The position numbers were made by a program, and so were the translations under genes. Positions 39,688-48,914 of a DNA stretch of 64,000 nucleotides are shown here, in pieces. Each line of letters starts with the position of its first letter. The first letter of the stretch is position 1. Origin of the DNA: Hymenobacter sediminicola (GTDB taxonomy: Bacteria > Bacteroidota > Bacteroidia > Cytophagales > Hymenobacteraceae). The stretch covers positions 2,415,001 through 2,479,000 of the forward strand of contig NZ_CP060202.1 in the NCBI RefSeq assembly GCF_014250515.1, read 5' to 3'. Below the pieces are notes generated by a model. The model made no database searches and had not been told where the DNA came from. It saw nothing but the letters and a program-made list of their open reading frames with translations.

Positions 39688-41067
39688 TTAGCGAGCAAAT
39701 ACGCTCCTAGAAGCCACGCTTTCCGTTTCCTCGAATCGAATACTGTAGTCGGCGGCCAGTTCCGCCAGAATGGGTGTGTACAGTTCCGGACTGGTTGGGA
39801 TGACCACACCACGCCGGGACATTTCGCCTCGCGCCAGCCGCCGCACGGCCATTCCCAGCGGCAGACCCACGGTTTTGGCCATGGCGGTGTGTGTGGCATC
39901 ATCACCTAGTACTACCAGAGAGGAGGTGCTGTTGTAAAGCACGCCTTGCAGCTCAAATTCAAATAAGTGCTGCATCACAATCATGTCATGGTCGTGAGGC
40001 TGTAGCTGCCATTTCTCGGTGAGCAGGCGCTCCAGCAACTGTGCGGGCGTCGCATTGGCCAGCCCCACAGGCTTATCGGTGAAGAGCTCAAGCCATTGCA
40101 GGCGCTGCATTTCGGGGCCGGCCAGCGGCAGGCCCAGGTAGTCGGCACACTGCACGGCCAGCTCGGTTTCGGACGCCGCTCGCGGCACCGCTACCGGCAG
40201 GTATGCCTCGATTAGTTCTCGCCAGGTCAGGTCAGCAGAGTTTCCGAGGTGCACGGAGTCGTCGGTGAGGCCTAAGCGCACGAGGGTGTGCCAAGCGGCG
40301 CAGTAGCCGGCCCGGCGCAGCGTGCCGCGCAGAATAGTCGGAATATCATCGAGACCGTAGGGCGCGCGGTAGCTGAGCGAGTCGCGGTTGGCATAGCCGT
40401 CGAAGCTGCCGTAGCCGGGCACTTCTATCGGCTCGGTGCGTGCAAAAAGGTGCTGGTACGGGATAAAGCGGGCCCGGCCGTTTTCGAGATACTTGGCCGT
40501 GCTCTGGCCAGCCAGCACTACGTTGCGCGGGTTCCAGGTGAACTTGTACTTCCACGGATTGTCACCCTCCGAATCGGGGGCCAGCAGCCCGCCGCAATAA
40601 GACTTGAATGAAGTGATACGTCCGCCCCGCGCCCTGATATGCTCTATCACGGCCATCGCCGACATATGGTCGAGGCCGGGGTCGAGGCCGCACTCCATGA
40701 GCAGCGTGACACCCGCCTGCTGCGCTTCCGCATGCAACTCCCGGATTTCCTCACTCACGTAGCTGGCCGTGGCTAGGTGCCGCCCCAGCCGCACGCAAGC
40801 ATGCGCCACAGGCCCATGAAACAGCGCCGGCAGCATCGAAATAACAATGTCAGCGCCGGCTACCAGCTCCTCCAACCGGGCTTCATCCTGAATATCGAAG
40901 GCCACAGCACGAGCATATTCGCTGTGCGCGGCCAGTACCGGCACCAAGTGGGCCGGATTTACATCGGCTACCGTAAGCTGCCACTTTTCTAGGGGCGCGT
41001 AGCGGATCAGGTACTGAATGAGCGAAGAAGCCGAGCGGCCGGCACCAAGCAGGGTAATACGGGTCAT
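39688..41067 (-). CDS. Saccharopine dehydrogenase family protein
   Basis: This 459-residue oxidoreductase begins with a Rossmann fold (ITLLGAGRSASSLIQYLI, then LTVADVNP for the cofactor-selective strand). The catalytic part holds ADIVISMLPALFH, ATASYVSEEIRELH and GLDPGLDHMSAM, as in lysine-pathway saccharopine reductases. The C-terminal domain (FKSYCGGLLAPDSEGDNPWKY) also matches. It would join or split a lysine-glutamate-like adduct. No other lysine genes are adjacent; aspartokinase lies about 10 kb away. The true substrate may differ from saccharopine. Confidence 0.88.
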   Translation of the reverse strand: MTRITLLGAGRSASSLIQYLIRYAPLEKWQLTVADVNPAHLVPVLAAHSEYARAVAFDIQDEARLEELVAGADIVISMLPALFHGPVAHACVRLGRHLATASYVSEEIRELHAEAQQAGVTLLMECGLDPGLDHMSAMAVIEHIRARGGRITSFKSYCGGLLAPDSEGDNPWKYKFTWNPRNVVLAGQSTAKYLENGRARFIPYQHLFARTEPIEVPGYGSFDGYANRDSLSYRAPYGLDDIPTILRGTLRRAGYCAAWHTLVRLGLTDDSVHLGNSADLTWRELIEAYLPVAVPRAASETELAVQCADYLGLPLAGPEMQRLQWLELFTDKPVGLANATPAQLLERLLTEKWQLQPHDHDMIVMQHLFEFELQGVLYNSTSSLVVLGDDATHTAMAKTVGLPLGMAVRRLARGEMSRRGVVIPTSPELYTPILAELAADYSIRFEETESVASRSVFAR

Positions 41068-41354
41068 CGGGGGAAATTGGGTGGGAAGGGACTATCAGCA
41101 GGAGCTGGGTTGCACGAAGCAAAGCTCCGGCTCAGCTGCCAAATCAGGCCCAATTCTAGCGAATTCCGGGGAGTATGGAAGGCTGTCGGCCGGCTTCTTC
41201 GGCCTTTTTGGCCCCTGCACTGGCTCTGGTTCACCTCTGCTTGTGGTGGCAGACTGCCGCGCATTCGTCCGTAAAGGAAATTGTAGTACATTCACCGCCC
41301 CTTATCCAACCGGGGCCGCCAGCGGTACCGGGCTTTCCTTTTCCTGCCTCCTCA

Positions 41355-41846
41355 ATGGCCCATCCGCTCCACCTCACCATCAACGTCGAGGTTCTTACTG
41401 CAGCCGAACTAACACCCGCCGAAGCCGCTACCTGGCAGGCTGCCCGAGCCGCCACCGACCACGCCTACGCTCCCTACTCCCACTTCCACGTCGGCGCATC
41501 GCTACTACTTGATGACGGCACCATTTTCCGGGGTACCAACCAAGAAAACGCGGCCTTTCCGTCCGGCCTTTGTGCGGAGCGCACGGCACTATTTGGCCTG
41601 GCAGCTTCTCAGCCCGAGCGTCGCATTGTAGGCATGGCGGTAGCTGCCCGCCCCGCTTCCGGCGACTTTGTGGCCGTGACGTCGTGCGGGGCCTGCCGAC
41701 AGGTGATGGCCGAGTATGAGCACCGCCAGCAGCAGGCCATTCCGTTGCTGCTGCCCGGCCCCAACGGCAGCATCTACCGTTTCCGCAGCCTCTCCGACCT
41801 GCTGCCCTTCGGCTTTACTGCCGACGATTTGCCGCAGAAAGGCTAA
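41355..41846 (+). CDS. cdd: Cytidine deaminase
   Basis: This 163-residue enzyme turns cytidine and deoxycytidine into uridine forms. The zinc site has Cys73 with the catalytic Glu75 (PSGLCAERTA), and Cys111 and Cys114 (TSCGACRQ), the all-Cys tetrameric type. TNQENAAFPSG matches the substrate-binding strand. The upstream frame to 41175 has no support. Its stop is only five bases before the next gene, so the two are in one operon. Confidence 0.94.
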   Translation: MAHPLHLTINVEVLTAAELTPAEAATWQAARAATDHAYAPYSHFHVGASLLLDDGTIFRGTNQENAAFPSGLCAERTALFGLAASQPERRIVGMAVAARPASGDFVAVTSCGACRQVMAEYEHRQQQAIPLLLPGPNGSIYRFRSLSDLLPFGFTADDLPQKG

Positions 41847-41851
41847 TCTGG

Positions 41852-42505
41852 ATGGCGCAGGAACACCACTTGGCTGTCACGCGCACGGCTCGCTACTTTC
41901 AATTGGGCGAGTTGTCGGCCAGCACCCGGCAGGTGTGGTTCGTGTGCCACGGCTACGGGCAATTGGCGCAGTACTTCATCCGGCACTTCGCGGCCGTCAC
42001 CGCCGCCGACCCTACGCTGGTGGTTATTGCGCCCGAAGGCCTGTCACGGTTCTACCTGCAGGGCACCGGCGGCCGAGTGGGAGCTACCTGGATGACGCGC
42101 GAAGACCGGCTCACAGAAATCGATGATTACGTTGCGTATCTGAACCAACTGGCCTCATCCATATTGGCAGCCGTGCCGACTAATGCACACGTGACGGTGC
42201 TAGGCTTCTCGCAGGGCGCCGCTACCGTAAGCCGCTGGCTGGCCCGGGCCGCTTTCCGCCCGGCCCGGCTCATCCTCTGGGCCGGCGCCTTCCCGCCCGA
42301 CATGGATTTCACGGTGGCTTCGCACCTGCTACAGGGCCTGCCGGTTACGTTAGTTTGCGGCGACGAAGACGAATTCATCACGCCAGAAGACGTGGAAAAG
42401 CAGCGCGCATTTCTGCGGCAACTGGGTGTAGAGCCGCTGGTTATCGGCTTTGCCGGCAAGCATACCCTGCATCCCGGCGTGCTGCAGCAGCTGGCGGCTT
42501 CATGA
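41852..42505 (+). CDS. Alpha/beta hydrolase, phospholipase/carboxylesterase family
   Basis: This 217-residue serine hydrolase has its nucleophile in the GFSQG elbow, the acid in CGDEDEFITP and the histidine in GKHTLHPG. The oxyanion strand is FVCHGYGQLAQYF. The size and order match small carboxylesterases that cleave acyl esters. It follows cytidine deaminase by five bases. The substrate is unknown, and the link to nucleoside metabolism is only positional. Confidence 0.87.
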   Translation: MAQEHHLAVTRTARYFQLGELSASTRQVWFVCHGYGQLAQYFIRHFAAVTAADPTLVVIAPEGLSRFYLQGTGGRVGATWMTREDRLTEIDDYVAYLNQLASSILAAVPTNAHVTVLGFSQGAATVSRWLARAAFRPARLILWAGAFPPDMDFTVASHLLQGLPVTLVCGDEDEFITPEDVEKQRAFLRQLGVEPLVIGFAGKHTLHPGVLQQLAAS

Positions 42506-42521
42506 ATAAGTAAAACCGACG

Positions 42522-42554
42522 AAAAAGCGCCGGCCCCAAAGGCCGGCGCTTTTC
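42522..42554. terminator. Bidirectional terminator between the esterase and SDR genes
   Basis: AAAAAGCGCCGGCC and GGCCGGCGCTTTT arms with a five-base loop between convergent genes. Confidence 0.8.
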
Positions 42555-42567
42555 TGTTTGGGGTGTT

Positions 42568-43314
42568 CTACTGCTTACGGATAGTAGTGGCGGCCCCTTG
42601 CGCGGTCGGGAACAGCAGTACTTCGGCCACATTAACGTGCGGCGGGCGCGTCACCATGAACTGGATTACGTCGGCTACATCTTCGGGGCGTAGCGGTTCG
42701 AAGCCGTTGTAGACCTGTTCGGCCCGCGCTTCGTCGCCTTTGAAGCGCACGTTGGAAAACTCTGTTTCCACGGCTCCGGGGTTCACTTCTGCCACGCGGA
42801 TATTGTGCGGCAGCAGATCCAAGCGCATCGTCTTCGTCAGCATCGATACGGCGGCTTTGGAAGCGCAATACACGTTGCCATTGGCATACGCCTCCGAGCC
42901 GGCCACGGACCCGATATTGATAATGTGGCCTACTTGGCGGCGCGTCATGGCGGGCAATACAGCGCGACTCACATAGAGCAGGCCTTTCACATTGCCGTCG
43001 AGCATGGCATCCCAATCGGCCGGGTCGCCGTCCTGCACTGGCGCCAAGCCGTGGGCATTGCCGGCGTTATTGATCAGGACGTCAACAGCAGCAAACTGGG
43101 TAGGCAGGCTCGCTACTGCCTCCTCTACGGCAGTTCGGTCGCGCACATCAAACGTCAGGATATGTACTGGTGTGCCGCTCAGTTCCAGCGCCAGTTCCTC
43201 CAGCCGCTCCCGGCGGCGCCCTGTCACAACCAGTTGAAACCCGGACTTAGCTAAGGCTACCGCCGTTGCGCGGCCAATTCCTGACGAAGCGCCGGTAATA
43301 AAAGCAGTTTGCAT
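42568..43314 (-). CDS. SDR-family NAD(P)-dependent oxidoreductase
   Basis: This 248-residue classical short-chain dehydrogenase has the cofactor motif TGASSGIG (residues 7-14) followed by TGRRRERLE, where the arginines suggest NADP. NNAG and the catalytic NIGSVAG serine and YCASK tyrosine/lysine are present. The sequence resembles YdfG-type 3-hydroxy acid dehydrogenases, which oxidise serine or 3-hydroxyacids. The C-terminus (VNVAEVLLFPTAQGAA) also fits that branch. The gene stands alone with its own leader. Confidence 0.9.
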   Translation of the reverse strand: MQTAFITGASSGIGRATAVALAKSGFQLVVTGRRRERLEELALELSGTPVHILTFDVRDRTAVEEAVASLPTQFAAVDVLINNAGNAHGLAPVQDGDPADWDAMLDGNVKGLLYVSRAVLPAMTRRQVGHIINIGSVAGSEAYANGNVYCASKAAVSMLTKTMRLDLLPHNIRVAEVNPGAVETEFSNVRFKGDEARAEQVYNGFEPLRPEDVADVIQFMVTRPPHVNVAEVLLFPTAQGAATTIRKQ

Positions 43315-43335
43315 GTTTTCAGATAAAGGGTTGCA

Positions 43336-43363
43336 AAAAGACCGTCTTGCGGGACGGTCTTTT
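43336..43363 (-). terminator. Terminator after the PorT gene
   Basis: AAAAGACCGTC and GACGGTCTTTT arms with a six-base loop, just past the minus-strand porT stop at 43378. Confidence 0.75.
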
Positions 43364-43377
43364 GGGTAATCAGTCTT

Positions 43378-44202
43378 CTATTCGAAAGTCAGGTACAGCG
43401 TCACTGTATTACTTTTGAGGCTCTGCAGACTGCGGCTGTATACGTTGTCCTCAGGCTGATACTGGTTGCTCAGGCCGTGCGAAAAGCGCAACTCAGGCGC
43501 AAATTTAAAAAACGGATAGAACAGGTCCAGCCCTACGCCATACTCAATGGCCATATCGCTACGAGCCGTTGTGAGTTGGTTCTTCAAGGGGTCTTTTCGG
43601 CGGTTGCCCACGCTTACGCTGGGCTTGAGGCCACCTACCACATACACGCGTGTGTTGCGTCGCCGCTCCGAATGAAACTTGAGCAGGACCGGAAAGTCTA
43701 CTTGCGTGGCTCCGACCTCCTGAGTAGTTATTTCGGCCGGATCATCTTCGTTTGTCGGATCGGGCGCGTAGCCAGCTGGCTTGAACTCGATTTGCCGCGT
43801 GATGAAGCTAACCCCCGGCGCAAAACGCAGATTAAAATAATCACCCAGCCGCGCGTCGCCCACAAACCCGACTGCGAAGCCGGGGCTGCTGATGGCATTA
43901 GCCGTCACGCCACGGTTGGTGCCTTGGTTGGTGATGTAGGCCGGTGACTGCTCCAGCTTATAGCGCGAAAAATGCGGCGCAATGTAGAAACCTGGGTGAA
44001 ACCATTTATCGTCGTAGCCGGGCAGGTTCTCCACCGTAATGGATTTGACCTTGCCGCCTTTGCCACGGCTGGCGCTGGCACGGCTTTTTTTCTGGGCCAC
44101 TGTGCTCAACGGCACAGCCAGGGCCAGTAGCCCCAGCAATGCGAAGCGGCCTATTTGTGCGCGGTGTAAATGGAGCTTATGCCGAACGTGAGGGGTTGCC
44201 AT
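43378..44202 (-). CDS. porT: PorT-family outer-membrane protein
   Basis: This 274-residue protein has a signal peptide ([17 protein letters not shown]) and a basic segment ([14 protein letters not shown]), followed by [25 protein letters not shown] and eight or so amphipathic strands ending in TVTLYLTFE. PorT is an outer-membrane part of the type IX secretion and gliding apparatus. The ubiE-porT pairing, with engB nearby, is familiar in Bacteroidota. Its ATG lies inside ubiE, overlapping by 52 bases, so the two are translationally close. The assignment rests on context plus fold. Confidence 0.75.
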   Translation of the reverse strand: MATPHVRHKLHLHRAQIGRFALLGLLALAVPLSTVAQKKSRASASRGKGGKVKSITVENLPGYDDKWFHPGFYIAPHFSRYKLEQSPAYITNQGTNRGVTANAISSPGFAVGFVGDARLGDYFNLRFAPGVSFITRQIEFKPAGYAPDPTNEDDPAEITTQEVGATQVDFPVLLKFHSERRRNTRVYVVGGLKPSVSVGNRRKDPLKNQLTTARSDMAIEYGVGLDLFYPFFKFAPELRFSHGLSNQYQPEDNVYSRSLQSLKSNTVTLYLTFE

Positions 44203-44879
44203 GCGGGAGAAGTAAAGCCAACCTGCCGGAGAATAGCCAGAAAGTCGGGACCGTCCGGGAAAGCCTGCACCGATTCGGGCAGGTAGGTATAGGCGGCGCG
44301 GTCTTTGGAAATCAGTTTACCGAACACCGGCAGAATATGCCGGAAGTAGAAGTTGTAGGCCTGCTTCATAGGGAAGGCCGTGGGCTTGGAAAACTCCAGT
44401 ATCACGAGTTTGCCACCCGGCCGTAGTACTCGCCGCATTTCGGCAAGGCCAATGGCCAGGTTTTCGAAGTTGCGCACCCCAAATGAAGCCGTTACGGCAT
44501 CGAAGTGGTTATCGGGGAACGGCAGGTTTTCGGAGTCGCCCAGTTCCAGCTGGATCCGGTTGGTGAGTCCTTTGGCCTGCAGCTTGCGGCGCCCCACCTC
44601 CAGCATACCTTCCGAAATATCTACGCCCGTTACCTGCGCATCCTTCGAAGCAGCACGCAGTGTTTCGATGGCGAAGTCAGCAGTACCGGTGGCTATGTCC
44701 AGAATGCGGGCCGGGCGAAGTTGCTTCAACTCCCCTACTGCTTTGCGGCGCCAATAGATATCCGTGCCAGCACTCAGGAAGTGGTTCAGGAAGTCGTATT
44801 TCCCGGCAATGCTATTGAACATCTGCGCTACCTGCGACTTTTTGCCGGCGGTGTCGTCTTTATAGGGTACTACGGCCAT
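44151..44879 (-). CDS. ubiE: Bifunctional demethylmenaquinone methyltransferase / ubiquinone methyltransferase
   Basis: This 242-residue SAM-dependent methyltransferase makes menaquinone by C-methylating demethylmenaquinone. Motif I is [17 protein letters not shown], the substrate region includes [16 protein letters not shown], and the conserved [20 protein letters not shown] segment is near residue 160. The length is normal. The porT gene starts inside its last codons. In this group, quinone synthesis and cell-surface genes commonly lie together here. Confidence 0.95.
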   Translation of the reverse strand: MAVVPYKDDTAGKKSQVAQMFNSIAGKYDFLNHFLSAGTDIYWRRKAVGELKQLRPARILDIATGTADFAIETLRAASKDAQVTGVDISEGMLEVGRRKLQAKGLTNRIQLELGDSENLPFPDNHFDAVTASFGVRNFENLAIGLAEMRRVLRPGGKLVILEFSKPTAFPMKQAYNFYFRHILPVFGKLISKDRAAYTYLPESVQAFPDGPDFLAILRQVGFTSPAWQPLTFGISSIYTAHK

Positions 44880-44951
44880 GGTTCTGGGTCGAACAACGAG
44901 AATTCAGGGGCAAAATTGCCCAAACATAACGTGGGTTGAGCCATTATGTTG

Positions 44952-44989
44952 AAAAAAAACGGGCCGGACAAATTGCCCGGCCCGTTTTC
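44952..44989 (-). terminator. Terminator after the OmpA-family gene
   Basis: AAAACGGGCCGG with CCGGCCCGTTTT (16-base arms with one mismatch) follow the minus-strand stop at 45007. Confidence 0.75.
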
Positions 44990-45006
44990 TAGCGGTTGAA
45001 AGCGGC

Positions 45007-47238
45007 TTAGTCGTTGTCCGTCTTCACTTTGGTCTTTTCGCCATTGGCATCTTTGGTCTTGGCATCGATGGTACCGTCTTTGGTCTTGGTCTTCGATTCC
45101 TCGCCGTTAGCGCCTTTGGTTTTCACTTTTACTTTGTCGCTGTCCTCGTCCACTTTGGTTTTCACCTTGGTGCCGTCGGCCATCTTCACCTTGCTTTTGC
45201 CAGGTTGCAGCGGCGTAGTACGGGCCGGAGCAGCAGAAGTCGGAGCAGGCGTGGTCATGGTTGGCATAGCTTCGCCTTCCTTCAGAATCACGCGGAATTC
45301 AACGCGGCGGTTAAGCTGCATGTTCTCCGGCGAATCATTGCCGGCAGCCGGACGACGCTCACCGTAGCTAACCGTTACCATGCGCGTTTCGCCGATACCT
45401 TGCTTCTTCAGGTAGTTATAAGCGGCGTCAGCACGGTTCTGGCCCAGTACCATGTTGTACTCGTCAGTGTTGCGCGAGTCGCAATGGCCTTCGATGGAGA
45501 TGTTTACGCCGGGGTTAGCCTTCAGAATCGAGGTGATGTTGTTCAGCTCAGTAATAGACTCCGGACGCAGCTTGTATTTGTCTGTGTCGAAATAAATTTT
45601 CTTAAAGGCAAACATGCCTGTTGCACTCGTGTCGATGTAGTCAACATAGAAATCCTTGTTGATTACAGTCGAGTCGTTAGTCGACACAGGTATTGCGAAT
45701 TCCTCGGTACCTACGTTCTGGCCATCTTTCGACAGCGCTACTTGGTAGGTACGGCCCGAAAGCACACTTACCTGATAGTCACCGGTTTCAGGCTTGGTGA
45801 TGTCGCGGTAGCTAAGTGCCGTTTTATCGGCTTGCGTGCCACTAAACACCAGCTCTACACCCGGAATAACAGTGCTGTCACGCTTGGTGTACACCTTACC
45901 ACGGATGATGGCGTTTTTGATGTAGTTGATAGTGTAGATATCCTTTTCACCGTAGCCACCGATGCGGTACGACGACAGGTAGGCATACGAACCATCTGGG
46001 CTCAGGCGGTAATAAGTATCGTCATCTGGTGTGTTTACAGGGTAGCCCATGTTTTCAGGACGGCCCCATTTGTTGCCAACCGAGTCAAACTCCGACTTGA
46101 AGATGTCGTAGCCGCCCATGGTATTGTGGCCACGCGAAGCAAAGTACAGCGTCTTACCGTCCTTGCTCAGGTACGGGCTATCGTCGTCATACTTCGTGTT
46201 GATGCCGGTGCCTACCGATTTGGCTTCACCCCAGTCACCACCCTGCTGGCGGGTAGCGTAGTAGATGTCCAGCGTGCCGTCTTCAGAATACTTGCCCGTG
46301 GAGAAGTAAATGGTGCGGCCGTCTGGCGTGATATACGCATCCGACTCGAAAGCCTTCGAGTTGATGTTGTCGTTGAGCTTCTTTGGCTCCGTCCAGTCCG
46401 CGCCTGACTTCTCGGCATACATGATGTCGCCGTTCTCATCGTTGCGGTACATCAGCAGCTTCGTGTCGTTGTCGAAGACTTGGATGGAAGCGTCGTGGCC
46501 TTTGCCATTGAGCACGGAGCTCAGCGAGCGAGGCTTCTCCCAGTTTTCATCATCGATGCGGGTAGCCTCATAGATGTTCTCGTAGTACTGACCGTCAGCA
46601 GCAAGGTTTTTGTCCTTCTTCTTGCCTTTCGCATCATCCGCTACCGGAATGTTGCTCATGTTGTCAGAACGCGACGTGAACAGCAGCAGCTTGTCGTCTT
46701 GCGAGATAACTGGGCTGTGCTCTGAGTACGGCGTATTGATGGTCGGGCCCAGGTTTTTCACGAAGATGTCCTTGGGGCTGTTGAACTGCACCTTGGCATT
46801 CTTCGAGTGCTGGATCAGCTGGGCAAGCTCCGCTTTGCGGGTGTCCTTCTGTTTCAGCGTAGCGTTGTACGCCTGGTAGTGCGAAATAGCCTCATCAAAG
46901 TTGTAGTTGAGGTGATCCACACGGCCCAGCCAGTACTCCACGTCTTTCGAAACCTTGGGTTTCAGCTTCTGCGCCTTATAGATATAGTCGCTGGCTTTCT
47001 CTTTGTCGAATGACATGTAGGAAATGCCGGCGCGGAACAGGGCTAAGGCGTTGTTGGGCTCCTTGGCCAACACTTGCTCGTAGAAAGGGATGGATGCCCG
47101 GTAGTTCTCTTGCTCAAAGAACTTATTTGCAGTCTTCAGCTGCTTCCGCACGCTCTGGGCCAGCGCGGGCTGGGCCACGGCCGCGGTAAGAGCGAAGGCG
47201 CAAGAGGCTTTCAATAACCTTCTGACTAAGTTGTCCAT
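45007..47238 (-). CDS. TPR / PD40 propeller / OmpA-family outer-membrane protein, PorE-like
   Basis: This 743-residue protein has a signal peptide ending near ALAQS, TPR repeats (about 30-130), a PD40 beta-propeller (about 170-450, with repeated DGKTLYFASR-type blades), a CRD-like domain (IIRGKVYTKRDS) and an OmpA peptidoglycan-binding domain (GHCDSRNTDEYN, NRRVEFRVI). This is the order of PorE of type IX secretion, though Bacteroidota have several such paralogues. After the OmpA part it adds about 70 residues rich in Lys-Val-Lys-Thr-Lys and Asp, very low in complexity, which is unusual. It would anchor a complex to the cell wall. Confidence 0.85.
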   Translation of the reverse strand: MDNLVRRLLKASCAFALTAAVAQPALAQSVRKQLKTANKFFEQENYRASIPFYEQVLAKEPNNALALFRAGISYMSFDKEKASDYIYKAQKLKPKVSKDVEYWLGRVDHLNYNFDEAISHYQAYNATLKQKDTRKAELAQLIQHSKNAKVQFNSPKDIFVKNLGPTINTPYSEHSPVISQDDKLLLFTSRSDNMSNIPVADDAKGKKKDKNLAADGQYYENIYEATRIDDENWEKPRSLSSVLNGKGHDASIQVFDNDTKLLMYRNDENGDIMYAEKSGADWTEPKKLNDNINSKAFESDAYITPDGRTIYFSTGKYSEDGTLDIYYATRQQGGDWGEAKSVGTGINTKYDDDSPYLSKDGKTLYFASRGHNTMGGYDIFKSEFDSVGNKWGRPENMGYPVNTPDDDTYYRLSPDGSYAYLSSYRIGGYGEKDIYTINYIKNAIIRGKVYTKRDSTVIPGVELVFSGTQADKTALSYRDITKPETGDYQVSVLSGRTYQVALSKDGQNVGTEEFAIPVSTNDSTVINKDFYVDYIDTSATGMFAFKKIYFDTDKYKLRPESITELNNITSILKANPGVNISIEGHCDSRNTDEYNMVLGQNRADAAYNYLKKQGIGETRMVTVSYGERRPAAGNDSPENMQLNRRVEFRVILKEGEAMPTMTTPAPTSAAPARTTPLQPGKSKVKMADGTKVKTKVDEDSDKVKVKTKGANGEESKTKTKDGTIDAKTKDANGEKTKVKTDND

Positions 47239-47457
47239 TTTAGGAGGGGTTTGAGGAATAAGGAGTTGCAGAGGAGATTCCCGAGAACGGAAGGCAACCT
47301 GTTGGTGCTGTGCTTTGCGTAAGATGCCTCTTATACTGAAAACACGTTCTAGGGTTAAGCAGGGAACTATTTTTTTCGCGACGAAAATGCTTCAACGTAC
47401 CAGTGTACGCTACTTCACATTGTTCTCCTGCTAGTGCGTAAGGCGTCAATTTGGGGG

Positions 47458-47465
47458 CAAAGATA
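47458..47465 (-). promoter_or_regulatory. Putative -7 promoter element for the OmpA-family gene
   Basis: The minus strand reads TATCTTTG, with a TTG about 20 bases upstream that could be the -33 part. It implies an untranslated leader of roughly 210 bases. Confidence 0.5.
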
Positions 47466-47673
47466 GAAATTTTATAATACCACCTCAATCTTATCCAATT
47501 GACGCAGAATTTTACCGGAGAAAATGTTCAAAATCATAATTGGAAGTCGTTTGCTGCCTTTCAGCAAAGAATGTGAAGCACGCAAATATAGAGGCGCTTT
47601 GTATACTACAAGAATTTCAATCAAAAATTTATATTCCATTTACGCTATTCGGAAGTAGCGTTTGCAAACCATA

Positions 47674-47681
47674 TACCTTTG
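47674..47681 (+). promoter_or_regulatory. Putative -7 promoter element for engB
   Basis: TACCTTTG lies 26 bases before ATG 47707. It argues for that start rather than the in-frame one at 47662. Confidence 0.5.
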
Positions 47682-47706
47682 CAGCAGTACTTCTTACTAT
47701 TTCCCT

Positions 47707-48324
47707 ATGCAAATCCGTGACGCAACCTTTCTGATGAGCAACTCGCGGGTAGAGCTATGCCCGCCTCCCACATTGCCTGAGTATGCCTTTATTGGGCGCT
47801 CCAATGTGGGCAAGTCTTCACTCATTAATATGCTAACTGAGCGGCGGGGGCTGGCCAAGACCTCTTCTCTGCCCGGCAAAACGCAGCTTATTAACCATTT
47901 CATAATAAACAAGGAGTGGTACCTCGTGGATTTGCCGGGCTACGGCTATGCGAAGGTGAGCAAGGAAAACCGTGTCAAATGGGCGCGGATGATCAATTTC
48001 TACCTCCGCCAGCGTGAGAATCTGGCCTGCGTTTTTGTTCTGATTGATTCCCGTCACTCGGCTCAGGCCGTCGATCTGGAGTTTATGGAAATGCTCGGAT
48101 CCGAAGGCATTCCATTCGTGATGGTATTTACTAAAGCCGATAAGCAGTCGGGTAGCCGTACGCACCAGAACGTGGTAGAATACATGCAGAAGATGAGCGA
48201 AAGCTGGGACGAAGTACCGCGGCATTTCATTACATCGGCCGAAGAGAAAACGGGCCGCGAAGAAGTGCTCGGCTTCATTACCGACATCAACCAGCAGCTA
48301 GCCCAAACGCAGGAGAATGTGTAG
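47707..48324 (+). CDS. engB: Ribosome biogenesis GTP-binding protein YihA/YsxC (EngB)
   Basis: This 205-residue GTPase helps assemble the large ribosomal subunit. G1 is GRSNVGKSS, G3 is DLPGYG and G4 is TKAD. The N-terminus (MQIRDATFLMSNSRVELCPPPTLPEYAF) matches the family when started at 47707, and the promoter element at 47674 agrees. The length is typical. The next gene begins 77 bases later on the same strand. Confidence 0.94.
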   Translation: MQIRDATFLMSNSRVELCPPPTLPEYAFIGRSNVGKSSLINMLTERRGLAKTSSLPGKTQLINHFIINKEWYLVDLPGYGYAKVSKENRVKWARMINFYLRQRENLACVFVLIDSRHSAQAVDLEFMEMLGSEGIPFVMVFTKADKQSGSRTHQNVVEYMQKMSESWDEVPRHFITSAEEKTGREEVLGFITDINQQLAQTQENV

Positions 48325-48401
48325 ATTGGCCCTGTAATTGTCATGGCGCCACCCGTAGCCACGTGGGCTTACTTCACTCCTTCACTCCTCCTTCCACTCT
48401 C

Positions 48402-48884
48402 ATGAAAAAAATCACTCTCACGCTGGCGCTGGGCCTGATGGCCTGCACCGTACCAGCGTTGGCGCAGAAAACCAAGGTAAAGATCAAAACCGACGGCCCG
48501 ACTCCTGAAACGACGGCCCCTGCTACGGAAGCCGCGCCTGCACAGGCCCCAGCTGCCGGCAATGTAAGCAAGGCCATTCCGGTGGCTGAGTACTATGAGG
48601 GAGGCCAGGAGGCCATGTATGCCTTCATCGAGAAAGAAAAGAAATACCCGATTCTGGCCCGCCGCAACCGGATTCAGGGTACTTGCATTGTTAGCTTCAC
48701 GCTGACCACCAGCGGCACGCTGGAAGGCATTAAGCTGGTAAAAAACATTGGCGGAGGCTGCGGCGAAGAAGCGCTACGCGTAGCACGTTTGCTCCAGTTC
48801 AAAAAGCCCGATTACGCTATTCTCACCAGCCTGCCCATCGTGTTTAAGCTGGGAGCCCCCGGCCAAGCCGCCGCAACTGAGTAA
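48402..48884 (+). CDS. Secreted TonB C-terminal-domain-like protein
   Basis: From ATG 48402 this is 160 residues: a signal peptide (MKKITLTLALGLMACTVPALAQ), a basic Lys/Thr then Pro/Ala-rich spacer, and a TonB-C-like domain (YPILARRNRIQGTCIVSFTLTTSG, GCGEEALRVARLLQFKKP). It lacks the N-terminal membrane anchor of a true TonB, so it probably is a periplasmic or lipid-free relative rather than the energy transducer. Its KTKVKIKT stretch echoes the tail of the OmpA-family protein at 45007. Confidence 0.75.
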   Translation: MKKITLTLALGLMACTVPALAQKTKVKIKTDGPTPETTAPATEAAPAQAPAAGNVSKAIPVAEYYEGGQEAMYAFIEKEKKYPILARRNRIQGTCIVSFTLTTSGTLEGIKLVKNIGGGCGEEALRVARLLQFKKPDYAILTSLPIVFKLGAPGQAAATE

Positions 48885-48914
48885 CTTTGCCCGTTCAAAC
48901 AACCATTCTACCCT

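Larger units (their letters stand above)
47239..47706. other. Divergent intergenic region between the OmpA-family gene and engB
   Basis: This 468-bp, comparatively A+T-rich stretch contains the two facing promoter elements (47458-47465 minus, 47674-47681 plus). The long gap upstream of the OmpA gene implies a leader of about 210 bases. No RNA gene, terminator or convincing small protein was seen. Confidence 0.5.

Noticed and set aside
45205..46407. 400-codon plus-strand frame
   Set aside because: It is antisense to the PorE-like gene and its translation has no recognisable domain or natural residue pattern.
47240..47488. Small minus-strand frame upstream of the OmpA-family gene
   Set aside because: It covers the likely leader and the promoter element at 47458-47465, and the residues do not look like a protein.
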